Part shown: positions 1-11,274 of the stretch, one piece after another
How the letters are laid out: every line of letters starts with the position of its first letter
Numbering within the stretch: the first letter of the stretch is position 1
Assembly: GCA_032622095.1 (NCBI GenBank)
Contig: CP136067.1
Span: 119,399,281-119,463,280 of the forward strand
Length of the DNA: 64,000 bases
Source: Siphonodentalium dalli
Taxonomy: Eukaryota > Mollusca > Scaphopoda > Gadilida > Siphonodentaliidae
Direction: 5' to 3'
Notes under the pieces: model-generated
The model's database searches: none
Seen by the model: the letters and a program-made list of their open reading frames with translations, nothing else
Told to the model about the DNA's origin: nothing
Program-made: the position numbers and the translations under genes

Positions 1-38
1 GTACGCCGATTCTGACACCTTTTCTATTTGCAGCAGGT

Positions 39-446
39 TAAGTTTACGCGTAATTTAATTTACAAAGTTCCCCAATTGGTATCGTAAATAGAGCGACCTT
101 ATTTGACAGAGAATGCCTCTGTTATTGATTATAAAGTTGCTATACATTAAAAACGACAATTCACATGCTCGTTCAAGCGCAGTAGTCTATTTTCCCCATG
201 TTAAAGGACATCCACAAATACTAAATAACGCTAACTTACTGCCGAATGTTTTACACGACAACTGTTAACATATTTGGGCTGAATTCATCTGACGCGGTAT
301 TATTCCTCAAAATAAACAACAAAACCATCGTTACTTGGAAATGTAGTTTGGGCTAACATTTACATAAATCCTCCATATCATTATTCCGACACACACGTCA
401 GATGAAAAAGTCACATGAAGTAACCGGCCAAATTGGCCGAAATAAA
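39..446. repeat. Dispersed ~400-bp repeat, copy 1 (inverted copy at 50.1-50.5 kb)
   Basis: The reverse complement of this stretch matches 50092-50499 almost end to end. Shared landmarks include GTTTACGCGTAATTTAATTT at one end, TCGTAAATAGAG and CTGTTATTGATTAT in the middle, and CCAAATTGGCCGAAATAAA at the other end. The two copies lie about 50 kb apart in opposite orientation and differ by scattered substitutions and small indels. No coding frame is conserved between them. I cannot assign a class: no convincing terminal repeats or target-site duplication were found. Confidence 0.8.
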
Positions 447-977
447 TAATCTAGTCCGAGATACCACTGACGACAATACGCAGTCAAGTGTATATTTCGG
501 ACAATATAACTGAGGGCGGCTCGTGTAGGTTTGGAGAGCTATTAGTAGGTCCAGCGCGAAGTAGTCACCAGGGCTAATTCCCCAAGAACGACTACTACCC
601 CATGTGCATAATATTAGCAACATTCCAAGCTAATCGTGCACGTATGACTCATGCACACTGCCATAATGATTAGTCGGGTAAATATTATTATTGAACACCT
701 CTTCCTGAGCGGATGGTACCGTGCTCAGAGATGTATATCCCGATAGCACCAAATTTTATGGAATTATACACTTAACGCTTGAAGCATATCATAACTATCG
801 TATATTTTTAGTTAAATTTGTCTTAAAACCTTCGGTTTATTCGTTCCACGAAGCTGACCAAAACCCATTTAATTACTATAGGAATATCTGATGTTTGGAT
901 TATGTTTATGGAGTTTTAAAGATATGCATAACGTTTATGGAATATAGGGGGTATTTTGAAATTTACTTTTATTTCAG
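447..977. other. No recognised feature
   Basis: This AT-rich stretch holds only short spurious frames. Its last bases (about 961-977) are a pyrimidine-rich run ending in TTTATTTCAG, which looks like a 3' splice acceptor immediately before the pseudogene homology begins at 978. Confidence 0.4.
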
Positions 978-2451
978 AGTTACTCGGAGAGGATAGCAGT
1001 GCCAATACTCAACGGTCAGATGTAAAAAGCTGCCTGATACATCAATCTGGTAGTAATGTTGTGTCCTCGAAGTTGCTGCGATGGACGGACAATTCGTGGG
1101 CAGCAGTTCGAAAAGCAGTTCAAACGCGGATGACTAACATACATGTCTCTACATCCAAGTATAGAGAAATAGTCGAGTCGTTACCTGATCACCCAGCTGA
1201 AGATGATGGTTACCACACCACATGTTATAAGAATTGTACAGCTACCCCAAAAGTTTGTCAGCCGTTATGGCCAAGATCGCCGGCGTTGATCTCATTGCGA
1301 AAGAGGCAAAAGTTCATCAATGTTGTCGTGCACAATTTGGTAAAAAAGCAGATCGAATCAAGGCGCAACAGTCATTGACGACAATTCCCGAGGAACAAGT
1401 TGGCAATGCTCGTCCGTTGGAGAGCATCATAGCATACGTGAACGAGCAGATCATTAACCAAAAACGGCCTGAACACCTTTATTCAATATATGACCGTTAT
1501 TATGTTCTCTGTGCCGAGTGTGAAATTGAACGCCGATAACAAAGGTGCAATATTTCGGGACAGTTTTACAGAAGCGTTTTCCAGATAAACTAACATTCCG
1601 TTCGCCAGATTGCGAAAAGACTGGAGTAATAGTGCATAGTACCGATATAGACTATGCTTCTATACTGGCTGTTTTTTTTACTTTAAATCTTCGCCCGAAG
1701 GACTGGTCAATCAAGCTGGAATTCTGCTTAGAAAAGCTATCAAGGATGTCAAAAAAGAACCCCTTAGTGATGCCCTAACAATAGACGCGTAAAAGAGGCG
1801 AAGGTACTCGGTGACCCAGTGGCTAAGGCATCAATTATATGAGCCAGGATGCTCTTTTCATAGTGAAGGGTGACAATCTGAAGCCGCGAAAGCATGTACC
1901 TACCGCAATGGCATTAAAATCCCTGACAGGCAGCAAAAATGTTATTACCATGTTTAACAAATTGGGCTCCTGTCTGAATTAAAATGCAACCGAAGAGCCA
2001 GAAACAGAGCTAGCTTGTGACATTATGGAGAAAAAACTATGCTGCCCACCAGGTTCAAAACCAGGAGTACCATGCGGATTAACATTGATAACTATGATGA
2101 ACTGACCCACACACTTTCAGGAGCAGACACTCTTCACGATACACAAGGATTTTTTACCAATCCCAGACCAACAAAGAAGGACCCCCAATTGATAATACAT
2201 TTAATAATACTGGCACTGAAAACCACCCAACCCACAAAATTTATGATTTAATTAAGGTCGGATCTAAAAGAAAGCGGAGATCTCTCGACTTACCTATCAA
2301 GGAGATAGAACCTTATCGAGAAAAAAAACCACGCACGACTCTGTTCTCATATGGCAACACTGAGTTCCGTGTCCCGGCAGTGGATGGGAACTTGTTGATG
2401 GATCGTATAGGACCATCTGGTTCGATGGGCCACAGATGCCAGAGTCAGTAA
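978..2451 (+). pseudogene. Broken copy of a multicopy uncharacterised invertebrate protein family
   Basis: Consecutive pieces in three frames read as one decayed protein. About 978-1250 gives ...DGYHTTCYKNCTA, a Cys/His segment. About 1250-1539 gives VMAKIAGVDLIAKEAK and HQCCRAQFGKK. About 1545-1660 gives VLQKRFPDKLTF and TGVIVHSTDID. 1718-1790 gives ILLRKAIKDVKKEPLSDAL. 1850-2030 gives KPRKHVPTAMALKSLTGSKN. 2085-2150 gives DNYDELTHTLSGADTLHDT. 2222-2451 gives a basic tail with KVGSKRKRRS and FSYGNTEFRVPAVDG before a stop. From memory, this order resembles long, high-copy 'uncharacterized' proteins of corals, lancelets and molluscs, probably transposon-related; I know no biochemical role. There is no usable ATG at the start, but a splice-acceptor-like TTTATTTCAG sits just upstream, so this may once have been a downstream exon. 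At least four frameshifts or stops (near 1250, 1540, 1700 and 1980-2080) make it non-functional. Confidence 0.6.
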
Positions 2452-2745
2452 TCCCAGAACAACCGGAATGTTACAATGATGATACGAACGATGAACGTGT
2501 ACCTGGTTGTGCTGATGACCCAGACAGTGATGACGAAATTGACCCATAATTGTACATTCATTGTCAATAGATGCCGAGCTCAATTGCTTAATGAAGCTTT
2601 GCGTGTTTATGTTCTATGATCTTGACAATTAATACCAAGCGCAAGAATGTTTCACTTCTGTATGCCATGTTTTAAGCTTGAGTTATACTACATGCTTATA
2701 TATTGTCACACAAAGAACTACATATGTTTTTTTGTACCACCCATG
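2452..2745. other. No recognised feature downstream of the pseudogene
   Basis: About 80 bases after the last clear homology may be decayed coding sequence (acidic and Asp-rich in one frame near 2470-2550). Nothing else is recognisable. Confidence 0.3.
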
Positions 2746-3155
2746 GACCTCTTCTTATTTGAAAACGCCAGGAAATTTCCGTTCTTAAGTTGTGTTTTTA
2801 TGACCAGTGAACATAACTATTCCGGGTAAAAATGGTGGACTTGCGCGATTGTGTAATTAAAAGTGAAATTTTGACATTTTTGGGTCCCCTTAGAAGACCA
2901 CTTCTTATTTGAAAACGCCAGGAAATGTCCGTTCTTAAGTTGTGTTTTTATGATCAGTGAACATAATAGAGTATTCGATGTAAAGATGGTGGGCTTGCGC
3001 GATTGTGTAATTAAGTCATTTCGTGGTTTTTGGGGGCCATTTGGCCCCTAAACGCCAGGAATGCGCAACTTAAGAAATTGGTTTTCCGTAATGGTCTATC
3101 ACCGCCAACAAATCAAGAGCATCAAGCCTTCCTTGCGCGATAGTGTAATTAAAAC
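2746..3155. repeat. Short tandem array, ~150-bp unit, three copies
   Basis: The block containing CTTCTTATTTGAAAACGCCA, then GTTCTTAAGTTGTGTTTTTA, then TTGCGCGATTGTGTAATTAA occurs at 2746 and again at 2896. A third, more diverged and shortened copy starts near 3050 (AAACGCCAGGA ... TTGCGCGATAGTGTAATTAA). Spacing is 150 then about 137 bases. It is non-coding. Confidence 0.8.
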
Positions 3156-3309
3156 CCTCCTGGCTCCCTATCTAATTCCCCATTATTGGCCTTATATTCA
3201 GAACAAGGTGATTCGCCCATATGTCAATATACACGGTAGTTTTCTCACCGAAGTCTGTTTGAAAGGTGTCTTGTCCTATTGCCAGGGACGTGGTTAGAGG
3301 GTCTCTATT

Positions 3310-3361
3310 GGGGGGGGGGGGGTGTCCAACTTGGTGAAATTCCAACTGCACCCCCCCCCCC
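3310..3361. repeat. G13 / C11 facing homopolymer tracts
   Basis: A run of 13 G (3310-3322) is followed 28 bases later by 11 C (3351-3361), so the strand can fold into a G:C stem. The G tract could also form a quadruplex. Such tracts are also error-prone in sequencing. Confidence 0.85.
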
Positions 3362-3499
3362 TGAATCAGAATCAGACCAAACACAAGTTTTGCACAATTC
3401 CATTTGCACCCCCCTTGCACCTCAGTGCTCTGGCCCAATAACCTATATATTCACAAACCATGGTTCTATATTCACGGTATCAGAACATTCAGTTTAACC

Positions 3500-4130
3500 T
3501 GAACAATTGCATAAATCCTAACATCTAGTGGTCTAACTCCAGACAAATGCACACGGGCAAGAGACCATGCAGGACACACCGGGCTGCCCATGGTTGTTCG
3601 TCCCGGTGTGAGAATTTGTTTAAAACAATACAAGAAAATCGCAAATCCTAGCATCTAGACTGGCCTCAACTGAAGTTTTCCTATTGTGTTGGAAATTTCA
3701 TATTCCCCCTCAGGTTGAAAAATTCTCCAACTGATGACCATTTCAGTCGACAAGTTTGACCAAATGTGGTAAATATTGTTTTATTTAACTAATTAGCAGT
3801 TTTGTATTGGCCACGGGTGAGGGACAATGACACACCGGGCCGACCATGGTTCGGCCCGGTGTGCGAACATTTTTGAAATCTGAACAAGAAAATTGCAAAT
3901 CCTAGCATCTAGACTAGCCTCAAGCATTCCTAGAGTTGGAAATTTCCAACACTTAGGTTGGAAAATTTCCAACTGATGACAATTCCAATGACAATGTTGA
4001 CAAAATGTATGACAATATTGTTTTCTTAAATTAACTAGCAGTTTTTGACTGGCCACGGGGGAGGGACCAGGACACAAGCTTTCCAAGTGTTGGAAATTTC
4101 CAACCTGTCACCCGCCTAAATTTCCAACTG
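3500..4130. repeat. ~257-bp tandem repeat with a central palindrome
   Basis: Two good copies (about 3575-3830 and 3831-4090) and partial edge copies share AAATCCTAGCATCTAGACT, TTGGAAATTTC and a GC-rich palindrome. The palindrome is 33 bases in copy 2 (3831-3863, arms CACACCGGGCCG and CGGCCCGGTGTG around ACCATGGT) and 36 bases in copy 1 (3575-3610). The surrounding sequence is dotted with GTTGGAAATTTCCAAC-like boxes. Open frames across it are by-products of the repetition. Confidence 0.75.
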
Positions 4131-4420
4131 ATAACCATTTCAGTCCACAATATTGACAACAAATAGGAAAATATACAAATATTGGTCCAAAAACAATTAA
4201 TTCCCCCCAATAAATTGTTTGAAAATCAAACTACAAGAATATTTTCAACCTATTGTTGGTGTGAAATTTCCAACTAATGTTCTGGCAGGGATGAAATTTC
4301 CAACTGTTGAAATTTTTACCAAAGTTGGGGGTGACAAACCCCACCCAAAACCCCTTGTCGCCACGTCTCTGCCTATTGCACACCATAGATACGCCACATT
4401 TGCGTTTTGAATACCAGAAT
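4131..4420. repeat. Degenerate GGAAATTTCCAAC-box repeat tail
   Basis: This continues the preceding array without a clear period. AAATTTCCAAC boxes occur near 4118, 4263 and 4295. Similar boxes dominate 12.66-13.02 kb and 26.6-27.4 kb, so this is a dispersed, decayed repeat family. Confidence 0.5.
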
Positions 4421-4546
4421 ATAATTAAATAGGATACGTGAGCGCATTGATACAAGATTTTCATAGCCATATCGAATTTCGAAAGAGGAAGTTCTAGCAA
4501 ATTTTGATTTGTGTTAGCATAGCAAAAATTCCAATGATTGCTTGTT

Positions 4547-4601
4547 ATAAAGAGCGTCCATGCTTCATGTCACCCATAAGCGGTAGATAATAAAGAGCGT
4601 T
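4547..4601. repeat. Paired ATAAAGAGCGT boxes, locus 1
   Basis: ATAAAGAGCGT (4547-4557) and AATAAAGAGCGTT (4589-4601) lie in the same direction about 42 bases apart. The same arrangement recurs at 23622-23675 and, reverse-complemented, at 30003-30044. The function is unknown. Confidence 0.6.
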
Positions 4602-5788
4602 ATCAATTTGGAGATTTTATCATCGTTTTTGACGTAGTCTTGTGTATGAAATTGTCGCGATGCGATCGAACTTCGAACTTCGAAGTATGTGTTTGCATTG
4701 CATTATTTTTACTTTCTTGATGTGTTACGCGTATTCGAAGTAGGTTGTTTGATTGTATTTTTCACTTTCTTTTGCATAGAAAGCGAAAAATTGGCTGATG
4801 AAAGTCTGAATTATTTGCTGTAAAATCGGACAGGTCGTCATTAAGCATTTATTTCCCATTGAAAACATTGGTGCACAAAATAAGACAATCAATATACACA
4901 TATAGCATAAATTAGTACGGAACAGAATATGGAGTTGGCCTTAACTTCCGAAAGCTTGGAGCTTGAGTGCATGTCAGTTCCCAAACGCAACTGTTTCACC
5001 ATTGAGTGGTATTTTTTTTATTTCTTTCTGTTCAACTCAGGTGCAATGTTAGTCTATATAAAGACGTAATACAGTGGTTAATTTATGATGCAGCCGATCT
5101 AAATCTAGATATAAAAATGGCATTTGCTTGATGGCGGGTGATAGCAACATAGAGTTATTCCTCCTGATATGGTCCGAACGTTACCGGAGCCAATAAATTT
5201 ACCGTCTCGATACCAGCGTGTCTGCGATTTCAAACCGGTACGCATACGGGTACGTATAGGTTACATTGGTGTAAATGTTTTCAATAGGCCTCAGTGCTAA
5301 CGTTTTAGCGTATACTGTTGGCAATATAAACTTTGGTTCCACAATTTTCTTTAAATCTGAAAAATTGACATTTGGGAAAACTTTTTGCGCAAACAAATCA
5401 CGTCTGTCTAGCAGGGAATTCGCCTTTAAATCTTGTGTTTTCGTAACTAGTGTCAGAACCGCATAAAAAAATACTGTCATATTTTAGACCACACCAAAAA
5501 ATTCAAACTTCACTATAAAGGGTTAATTCCTGTGCCAATGGCTATTTTACCTATGGGAAATCATAGGGAAGAGGTGTGATGATTTTTTTATGCAAAAAGC
5601 ACACAAGGCTATAGACCAATCAGGGCCCAGTGTCTATTTTATTTTCTCCTATATATTCCTCCCACATCCGCTAGATGACACTCCGAACCTTATTTACACC
5701 AGTGAAACCTATATGTGTGAACGCATAGCATGACGCCCAGAAATGCACAAATTCAAGGGACGAGATCAGGTTTCACATATAAAAAAGC
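4602..5788. other. No recognised gene
   Basis: The stretch is AT-rich. A 93-codon frame on the minus strand (5480-5199) begins with a hydrophobic stretch and is accompanied by an open frame on the plus strand. I recognise no family and see no second copy, so I do not call a gene. A small GAACTTCGAACTTCGAAG motif lies near 4670. Confidence 0.3.
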
Positions 5789-5901
5789 ACCATGGTACTA
5801 CCATGGTAAAGTTATATTTACCATGGTACTATATACCGTGGTCCGTGGTACCATGGAACTCTACTAGGGTGATATTACCATGGTGGTATGGTATACTACC
5901 A
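5789..5901. repeat. CCATGG-rich palindromic cluster
   Basis: Five CCATGG palindromes (5790, 5801, 5821, 5851, 5878), mostly as TACCATGGTA, are packed in 95 bases, along with GTGGT/ACCAC variants. It reads as a degenerate palindromic simple repeat. A 75-codon frame across it is repeat-driven. Confidence 0.75.
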
Positions 5902-6400
5902 CGTAAAGCTGATATCTACAGTAAAGCCCTAAATAATCGACTCCTTAACCACAAGCATAATTATGGGTAACTTTTCAGGATTTAGTCGGAAATGTGGCTT
6001 GTTGCCATTCATCGGAAAGCTCTCGGTGAGATGCCGTTGTAAAGTGTCATTTGTCATATTAGACTAGATTATTCTACTAAACATGTAGATCATGTCTTCT
6101 CGGTCAACAACAGCTTGGAATATTTACTCTGCAAACAAGGTTAGATCTTTCGAAGAATCCATTTTAACAAGCACATGGAGATAACTGTATTGTATGTGTT
6201 ATTATACCGTAAAAATAGTTCCGTACTACACTGGTATTGTGATATATTTAAATTGTCCCATTCTATTATTTTTTTTCCAATTGTACTAATTGTACAGGTA
6301 TTATCTGTAGCTCTCAATCATCGAAAGCATAACTGTTTTTATTTGGCACATTGTGTATATAACACCATTATTCACTGCCTGTGAAGGCGCCTATGATTGG
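5902..6400. other. No recognised feature
   Basis: AT-rich sequence without recognisable coding, RNA or repeat signals. Confidence 0.3.
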
Positions 6401-6401
6401 C

Positions 6402-6561
6402 AAATAAATATAGAATATGTAGCTAGTGTCGTCGCTTAACTTGTTTATGTCCGTGAGGGGGATTTGAGCATCTATTGGGCGAGGCTTTGCCGAGTCCAAT
6501 AGATGCAAAATCCCCTGAGCGTAAACAGTTCAAGCGACGACATTAGCTACATATTTTATTT
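6402..6561. repeat. Hairpin at the left edge of the large fold-back
   Basis: The arms (6402-6478 and 6486-6561) contain ATGTAGCTAGTGTCGTCGCT against AGCGACGACATTAGCTACAT, and GCATCTATTGG against CCAATAGATGC. The apex is GCGAGGCTTTGCC. The right half of this hairpin is also the outer end of the larger palindrome that follows. Confidence 0.8.
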
Positions 6562-7575
6562 ATCTATCGCACAAAACTTGCCTTTTGTGAGGTAATTCTG
6601 TCATTTTCCTCAGATTTACATTCGTTACTTCGATGACGCCATGACATTTATTAGGTCAAGCAAACCAATTAGCATTCATGACGTGGGAAAACCGGAGTGC
6701 GGCTTAGAGCGTTATAGTTTGTTGGCATTTTTACATTTATTATAAGCAGACCTTGTTTTGATGATTTATAGATGGTTTAGAGCTAAAACATATATAAGTT
6801 TACGAATTATTTTAGTGAATTATACACGATAAAAACGTTTTGAAATCACAATGACGTCATTAAGGCCGGTTGACGTCCCTAGTTACCTGCGTAATTTGCA
6901 TATCAAATTACGTCATAAAAGTAGTACTAACATAATAAAGCTACGTTGACCTAATAAAGCTACATTGACGTAATAAACGTAACATTTATTAGGCAGGCTT
7001 TATGTAGGCAATAGACGTAGTGAGCGGTGGACAAATTGTTTTATCCACCGCTCACTACCTCTATTGCCTACATAAAGCCTGCCTAATAAATGTTACGTTT
7101 ATTACGTCAAAGTAGCATTATTAGGACAACGTAGCTGTATTGGGTTAGTACTACTTTCATGACGTAATTGTATATGCAAATTGCGCAGGTAACTAGGGAC
7201 GTCAACCCACCTGAATGAAGTCATTGCGATTTTGGGACCTTTTTATCGTCCATAATTCACGGTAATTGATACAAAATTCGTAATCGGGTATGTGTTTTCG
7301 CTCTAAAACATCTATAAACTATTAGCTAAAGGCCAGCTTAGAATTACTATTAAAAAAAAAAAACTATTTCGCTCTAAGCTGCACTCAGGCTTTTCCACGT
7401 CATGAATGCTCATTAGTTTGCTTGACCTAATAAATGTAAGGGCGTCATCGAAGTAACGAATGTAAAACTGAGGAAAATGACAGATTTACCTCACAAAATG
7501 CAAGTTTTTTGGGATGGATAAATAAAATATGTAGCTAATGTTGTCGCTAAAACTGTTTATGTCCGATCGGGGAAT
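6486..7575. mobile_element. Large fold-back element with ~540-bp inverted arms
   Basis: Left arm 6486-7029 and right arm 7043-7575 are reverse complements along nearly their whole length. The apex is near 7036 (GCGGTGGACAAATTGTTTTATCCACCGC region). Matching landmarks include CATTCGTTACTTCGATGACG against CGTCATCGAAGTAACGAATG, and CAGGTAACTAGGGACGTCAA on the right against its complement on the left. No open frame survives, so it is either a non-autonomous fold-back transposon or a head-to-head duplication. An extra copy of the outer end lies in the hairpin to the left, giving the order A-A'-B-B'-A. Confidence 0.85.
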
Positions 7576-8108
7576 TTGTTTAAAATGAACTTATTTATAA
7601 AACATTAGAGGACACCAGTAATTCTGACAACAATCATTCAGGTCATTATGTACTAAAATTTAATTGCATTATTAATATTTTTAGCCCAGTTTATATGGTG
7701 CTTAAATGTCTGTATTTTTTATTATCGATATTCGCATGCCATTGCCCTTGCGTGACATATCCACTCTAAATTAATGACGCAAACAGAAGCATAAATTTGA
7801 TAATACGAACATGGGCTTGATGGCTAAGTCATAGATGGCCCGGGTCCATGATAGACAGTAGCCCAGTGTATGGACTGGTAAATTAGAAAACATTCTGTTT
7901 TTATTGGTGTTTTATCTGGTTTTATCAGATTAAACACAAATATTTTATTATGACGATCTTATAAGTGTTTTTATTCTATGTGGCACAACATCCCCCGGAC
8001 CCCTCCCCGATAGTTTATAATGCAACTAACATGGCCGTGTTTAAAAGGCGCTTCAACTAGCTACTCAATATCAACCCGTATTGTGGTTCAACATCGAATG
8101 ATATTTCT
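7576..8108. other. No recognised feature
   Basis: AT-rich sequence with no supported gene or repeat. Confidence 0.3.
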
Positions 8109-8240
8109 GGGAACCACACTGAAGTTTTTCCGCATCGTGTAGTTACCTCGATTCCAGAATTAAATAACCATATTGTCGCTTACATCACAACACAGAAGTA
8201 TGAGATTTTGGGAACCACACAGAAGTTTTTCCGCATTGTG
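8109..8240. repeat. 31-bp direct repeat pair, 101 bp apart
   Basis: GGGAACCACACTGAAGTTTT...CCGCATCGTG (8109-8139) recurs with two mismatches at 8210-8240. This looks like a relic of a ~101-bp tandem duplication. Confidence 0.7.
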
Positions 8241-8328
8241 AAATGTCCTACCCGCGCCATGAGTATAATATATAAACATCAATATAAATACACCCAACTA
8301 CAGGGATCGAAATAACCAGTATCGCACA

Positions 8329-8470
8329 GGGGGGGGGGGGGGGGGGTCTGGAAAACAATTGCACATATAGGGCCCAAAAAGTTTTTTTTCGACCCCGAGG
8401 GACCCACCACCCCATTTGTGCAAAAAAAAAAAAAAAAATCCTCCAAAATTTTGGGGACCCACCCCCCTTT
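8329..8470. repeat. Low-complexity block with G18 and A17 tracts
   Basis: Eighteen G (8329-8346), an octo-T, C-rich stretches and seventeen A (8422-8438) lie within 140 bases. The composition resembles the C-tract blocks at 11.65-11.72 kb and 22.5-23.05 kb (CCCACCC next to long C or G runs). The 75-codon minus frame across it is low-complexity. Confidence 0.6.
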
Positions 8471-9840
8471 ATCATGTTTTTATAAAAATTTCAGAGTTTT
8501 TTTAGCCGTTCTTCAATAACTGTGTTAACTGCCTTTCAATCCCATTCCACTGTCCTTGTTTGGTGCAAACTCTTGTTGTGTACCATTAAGATTCAAGCAG
8601 TAGCATACTTAATTGGTGAACACAGATCAGAAAAACGAAAAATAAACTGTATTTCCAGGTGTTTACTGGTGTTTTCACTATCTAACAACAATAATAAAGC
8701 ATTGTGTAGGTACACTATATGTCACAAATCGCCCTAGACCCCATTATAGCCTTAATATATCGAGTGTGTCTGACAGAGAACACTGGCCAGTGTAAATGGT
8801 GGTAAATAGGTCAGGGGTTCCACAATTATTTGTGCATGACCAAAGAACCCTTTAGTCTTATCCACCGGGGTGGGGTGGGGGAGGGGAATTGTTTTTGGTT
8901 AGGTATACACATAGATATATGGTTATTATACCCCCCATATCAGTCGGCGGGTATATAGTTGACGTCTCGAGCCGTCCGTGTGTCCGTCGGTATAAACATT
9001 CTTGAAGACTGAATCTCCACTATAGCAACTCATGATCAACATTATCGACTTTGTAGGCCTGGCTTAATTGTTTGGTTTTCTACAAAATTAGATATAATTG
9101 TATCTGTTGCATTGAATGCACCAGCCTTATCATAATTCAGTAATACATTGGGTCAGTATACCTAGTTGTAGTGTAACTTGTACATATCATTTAGATGACT
9201 TTATAACCATTATGCCAATTTTAATAATATTAAATATATCTAGTGAATCCATAATGGATTGTGGCTCACAACATGACTGCTTTTGACTACCGTAACCATA
9301 TCAGTAAAGGCAAATAGAATGTGTGGACCTAAATGTTATCAAATGTTCAAGAACTGTTGAGTTTTAGTGGAGCTTCAGTTGCTATGGATTTTAAATATTT
9401 GTATGTGCATTTGTGCACTAGAGTCTGCAGTATAGTCTCAGTCAGATTTTATTCTTAAACTTTGAAGACTTTCATTTCTCAATGCATCTGTATGCATCAC
9501 ATTATTTCAGTTCATCTATTTGTAAGTGATAACAGTATACAATTAGTATTTTAGTTTAGTCTTGTTGAGCAGTAAAGCTCCAAGATGAAGTTCGGAAATT
9601 CAATGAGAATAGCGTCACCTTCAGTTGGGATTGTCTGAGCAGTAAACAGTAATGGTCATTCATCATAACCAATTCAGTTTTATTTGGATAATTGTTGCAA
9701 ATTAACATTGATTGCAATCATTCAAGTTGAGAAATAACCAGAAGGAATGCATTTGATTACATGCCATAACAAGACAGTATTTCAGACATTAGAAATTTAT
9801 GAGATAACAGCCCTTTTCAATTTCATGTTATGCAACAATA
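8471..9840. other. No recognised gene
   Basis: An AT-rich 1.4-kb stretch in which I find neither coding homology nor an internal repeat. Several short direct echoes (for example TTGAGCAGTAAAGC and CTGAGCAGTAAACAG near 9566 and 9635) are too weak to call. Confidence 0.3.
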
Positions 9841-9843
9841 ATA

Positions 9844-11274
9844 GTCTGGTCGATAAACTAAAATTTTAGGGTCAACCTAGAAAACATTTGGACTAAGTTG
9901 GTTTCTATTCCATTTTGAAGAGGAATATATCCTCTATAACATATCCAAAATCCGCTAAAATCCGCTTTGTGCATTTTCTGTAATACAAGATGGCGTCCAT
10001 GGTGGCAGTTGGTATAGAAAAATCCTGAATTTCGGTGGTAGGTGCGCCAACAAATACCAAATTAGTAATAAAATAAAATCCACGCAAACAATCCTTAGTC
10101 GTAAACCACAAATACGCGAAACGTACGACCTTTTCTGCAACCGCATCGCCGCGTTTACCCATTCTCCCTAATGTTACACATATCTGCTGCATACAAAACC
10201 ATAAATGGCAACATTGAGTGAATGGTAAACGCAGAACTAATAACTGTAAACGCTGATGACCTGATATTTAGCGCAAGTATGTGGGTGGCAATGGTAACAT
10301 AATTTCAAACAACAAGATACTGACAACTAATAGTGTGTATTGCGGGGTACATATTCATGTCGTAAAGTGCCGATTGAAGTAATTTGAACATAATTGTCTA
10401 CTAAGAAACCGGTTTGGGAGCACCATGAAAATTAGTACTAAATAAAATGTACGACGTACAGTCTCTTCGATCTAGTGAGATAGGGTACTATTCTGTTGAA
10501 GAGATAAGTGTTTCTTGACAGTATAATCAGCATTACGACATACGTGTATGGTTTATTGTCACGGACAGTGTTGAAAATTCTGGAAAAATAACTAGTATTT
10601 ACACAGATAGGGTGTGCTCTTCAGTTTCTGCTTTACATTCAATAATTAATCATCATTCCAAAAGGAAACTACCACGCACTGTGTGACGAAATATTACTTC
10701 GTGTGTTGCATGCCCCAAAAGAACTGTTTTTGGTCCGACTGTTGGATGTATTCTAATAAGAAAACCCGAACGTAAATCATTGGGTTAACGTGTGTAGCAG
10801 TGATCGATAAATCATTCCGATAGATCTGTTTTAATTATATGTGTACCTTTAAAGATATATAACAACCATTCTTGTAAATTACAAATGTGTATTTTCGCTT
10901 ATAGGGGGTTATCCAATATGTTGCTTTCATCGTAGCATGGATTGTAGTTGCGGCCATTTTGACAGCCATTTCATCGCCGCGATTGTATTGTTTTCTGTCA
11001 TTGTCACTCGATTCGCCCCCCTATACTCTTTACACAAACTGGTATATATCGGATGGAGGATTAATGCGTTCTGGTGTCGCCGATGAGGGATATGTAGAAA
11101 AACGTACTTCGCAAGGTCGAAAAATGAGCATTTTTTTAAATCTCTGTAAAAAAGTTTGCTCAAGCGGATTTTAGCGGATTTTGGATATGTTGTAGAGGAA
11201 ATATTCCTCTTCAAAATGGAATAAAACAAACTTAGTCCAAATTTTTTCTAGGTCAAACCTTTTATCGACCAGAC
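9844..11274. mobile_element. 1.43-kb non-autonomous DNA element with ~125-bp TIRs
   Basis: The left end GTCTGGTCGATAAA (9844) and right end TTTATCGACCAGAC (11274) begin inverted arms of about 125 bases. The arms share TTTGGACTAAGTT, CCATTTTGAAGAGGAATAT and ATATCCAAAATCCGCTAAAA, and look roughly 85% identical by eye. TA flanks both ends (9842-9843 and 11275-11276), consistent with a TA target duplication of Tc1/mariner type, though two bases is weak proof. The interior has no recognisable transposase; short frames at 9905-10192 and 10927-11229 are mainly TIR plus adjoining sequence. Confidence 0.8.

Noticed and set aside
5199-5480. 93-codon minus-strand frame with a hydrophobic start
   Set aside because: The opposite strand is also open, no homologue is recognised and no second copy exists; the evidence is insufficient to call a gene.
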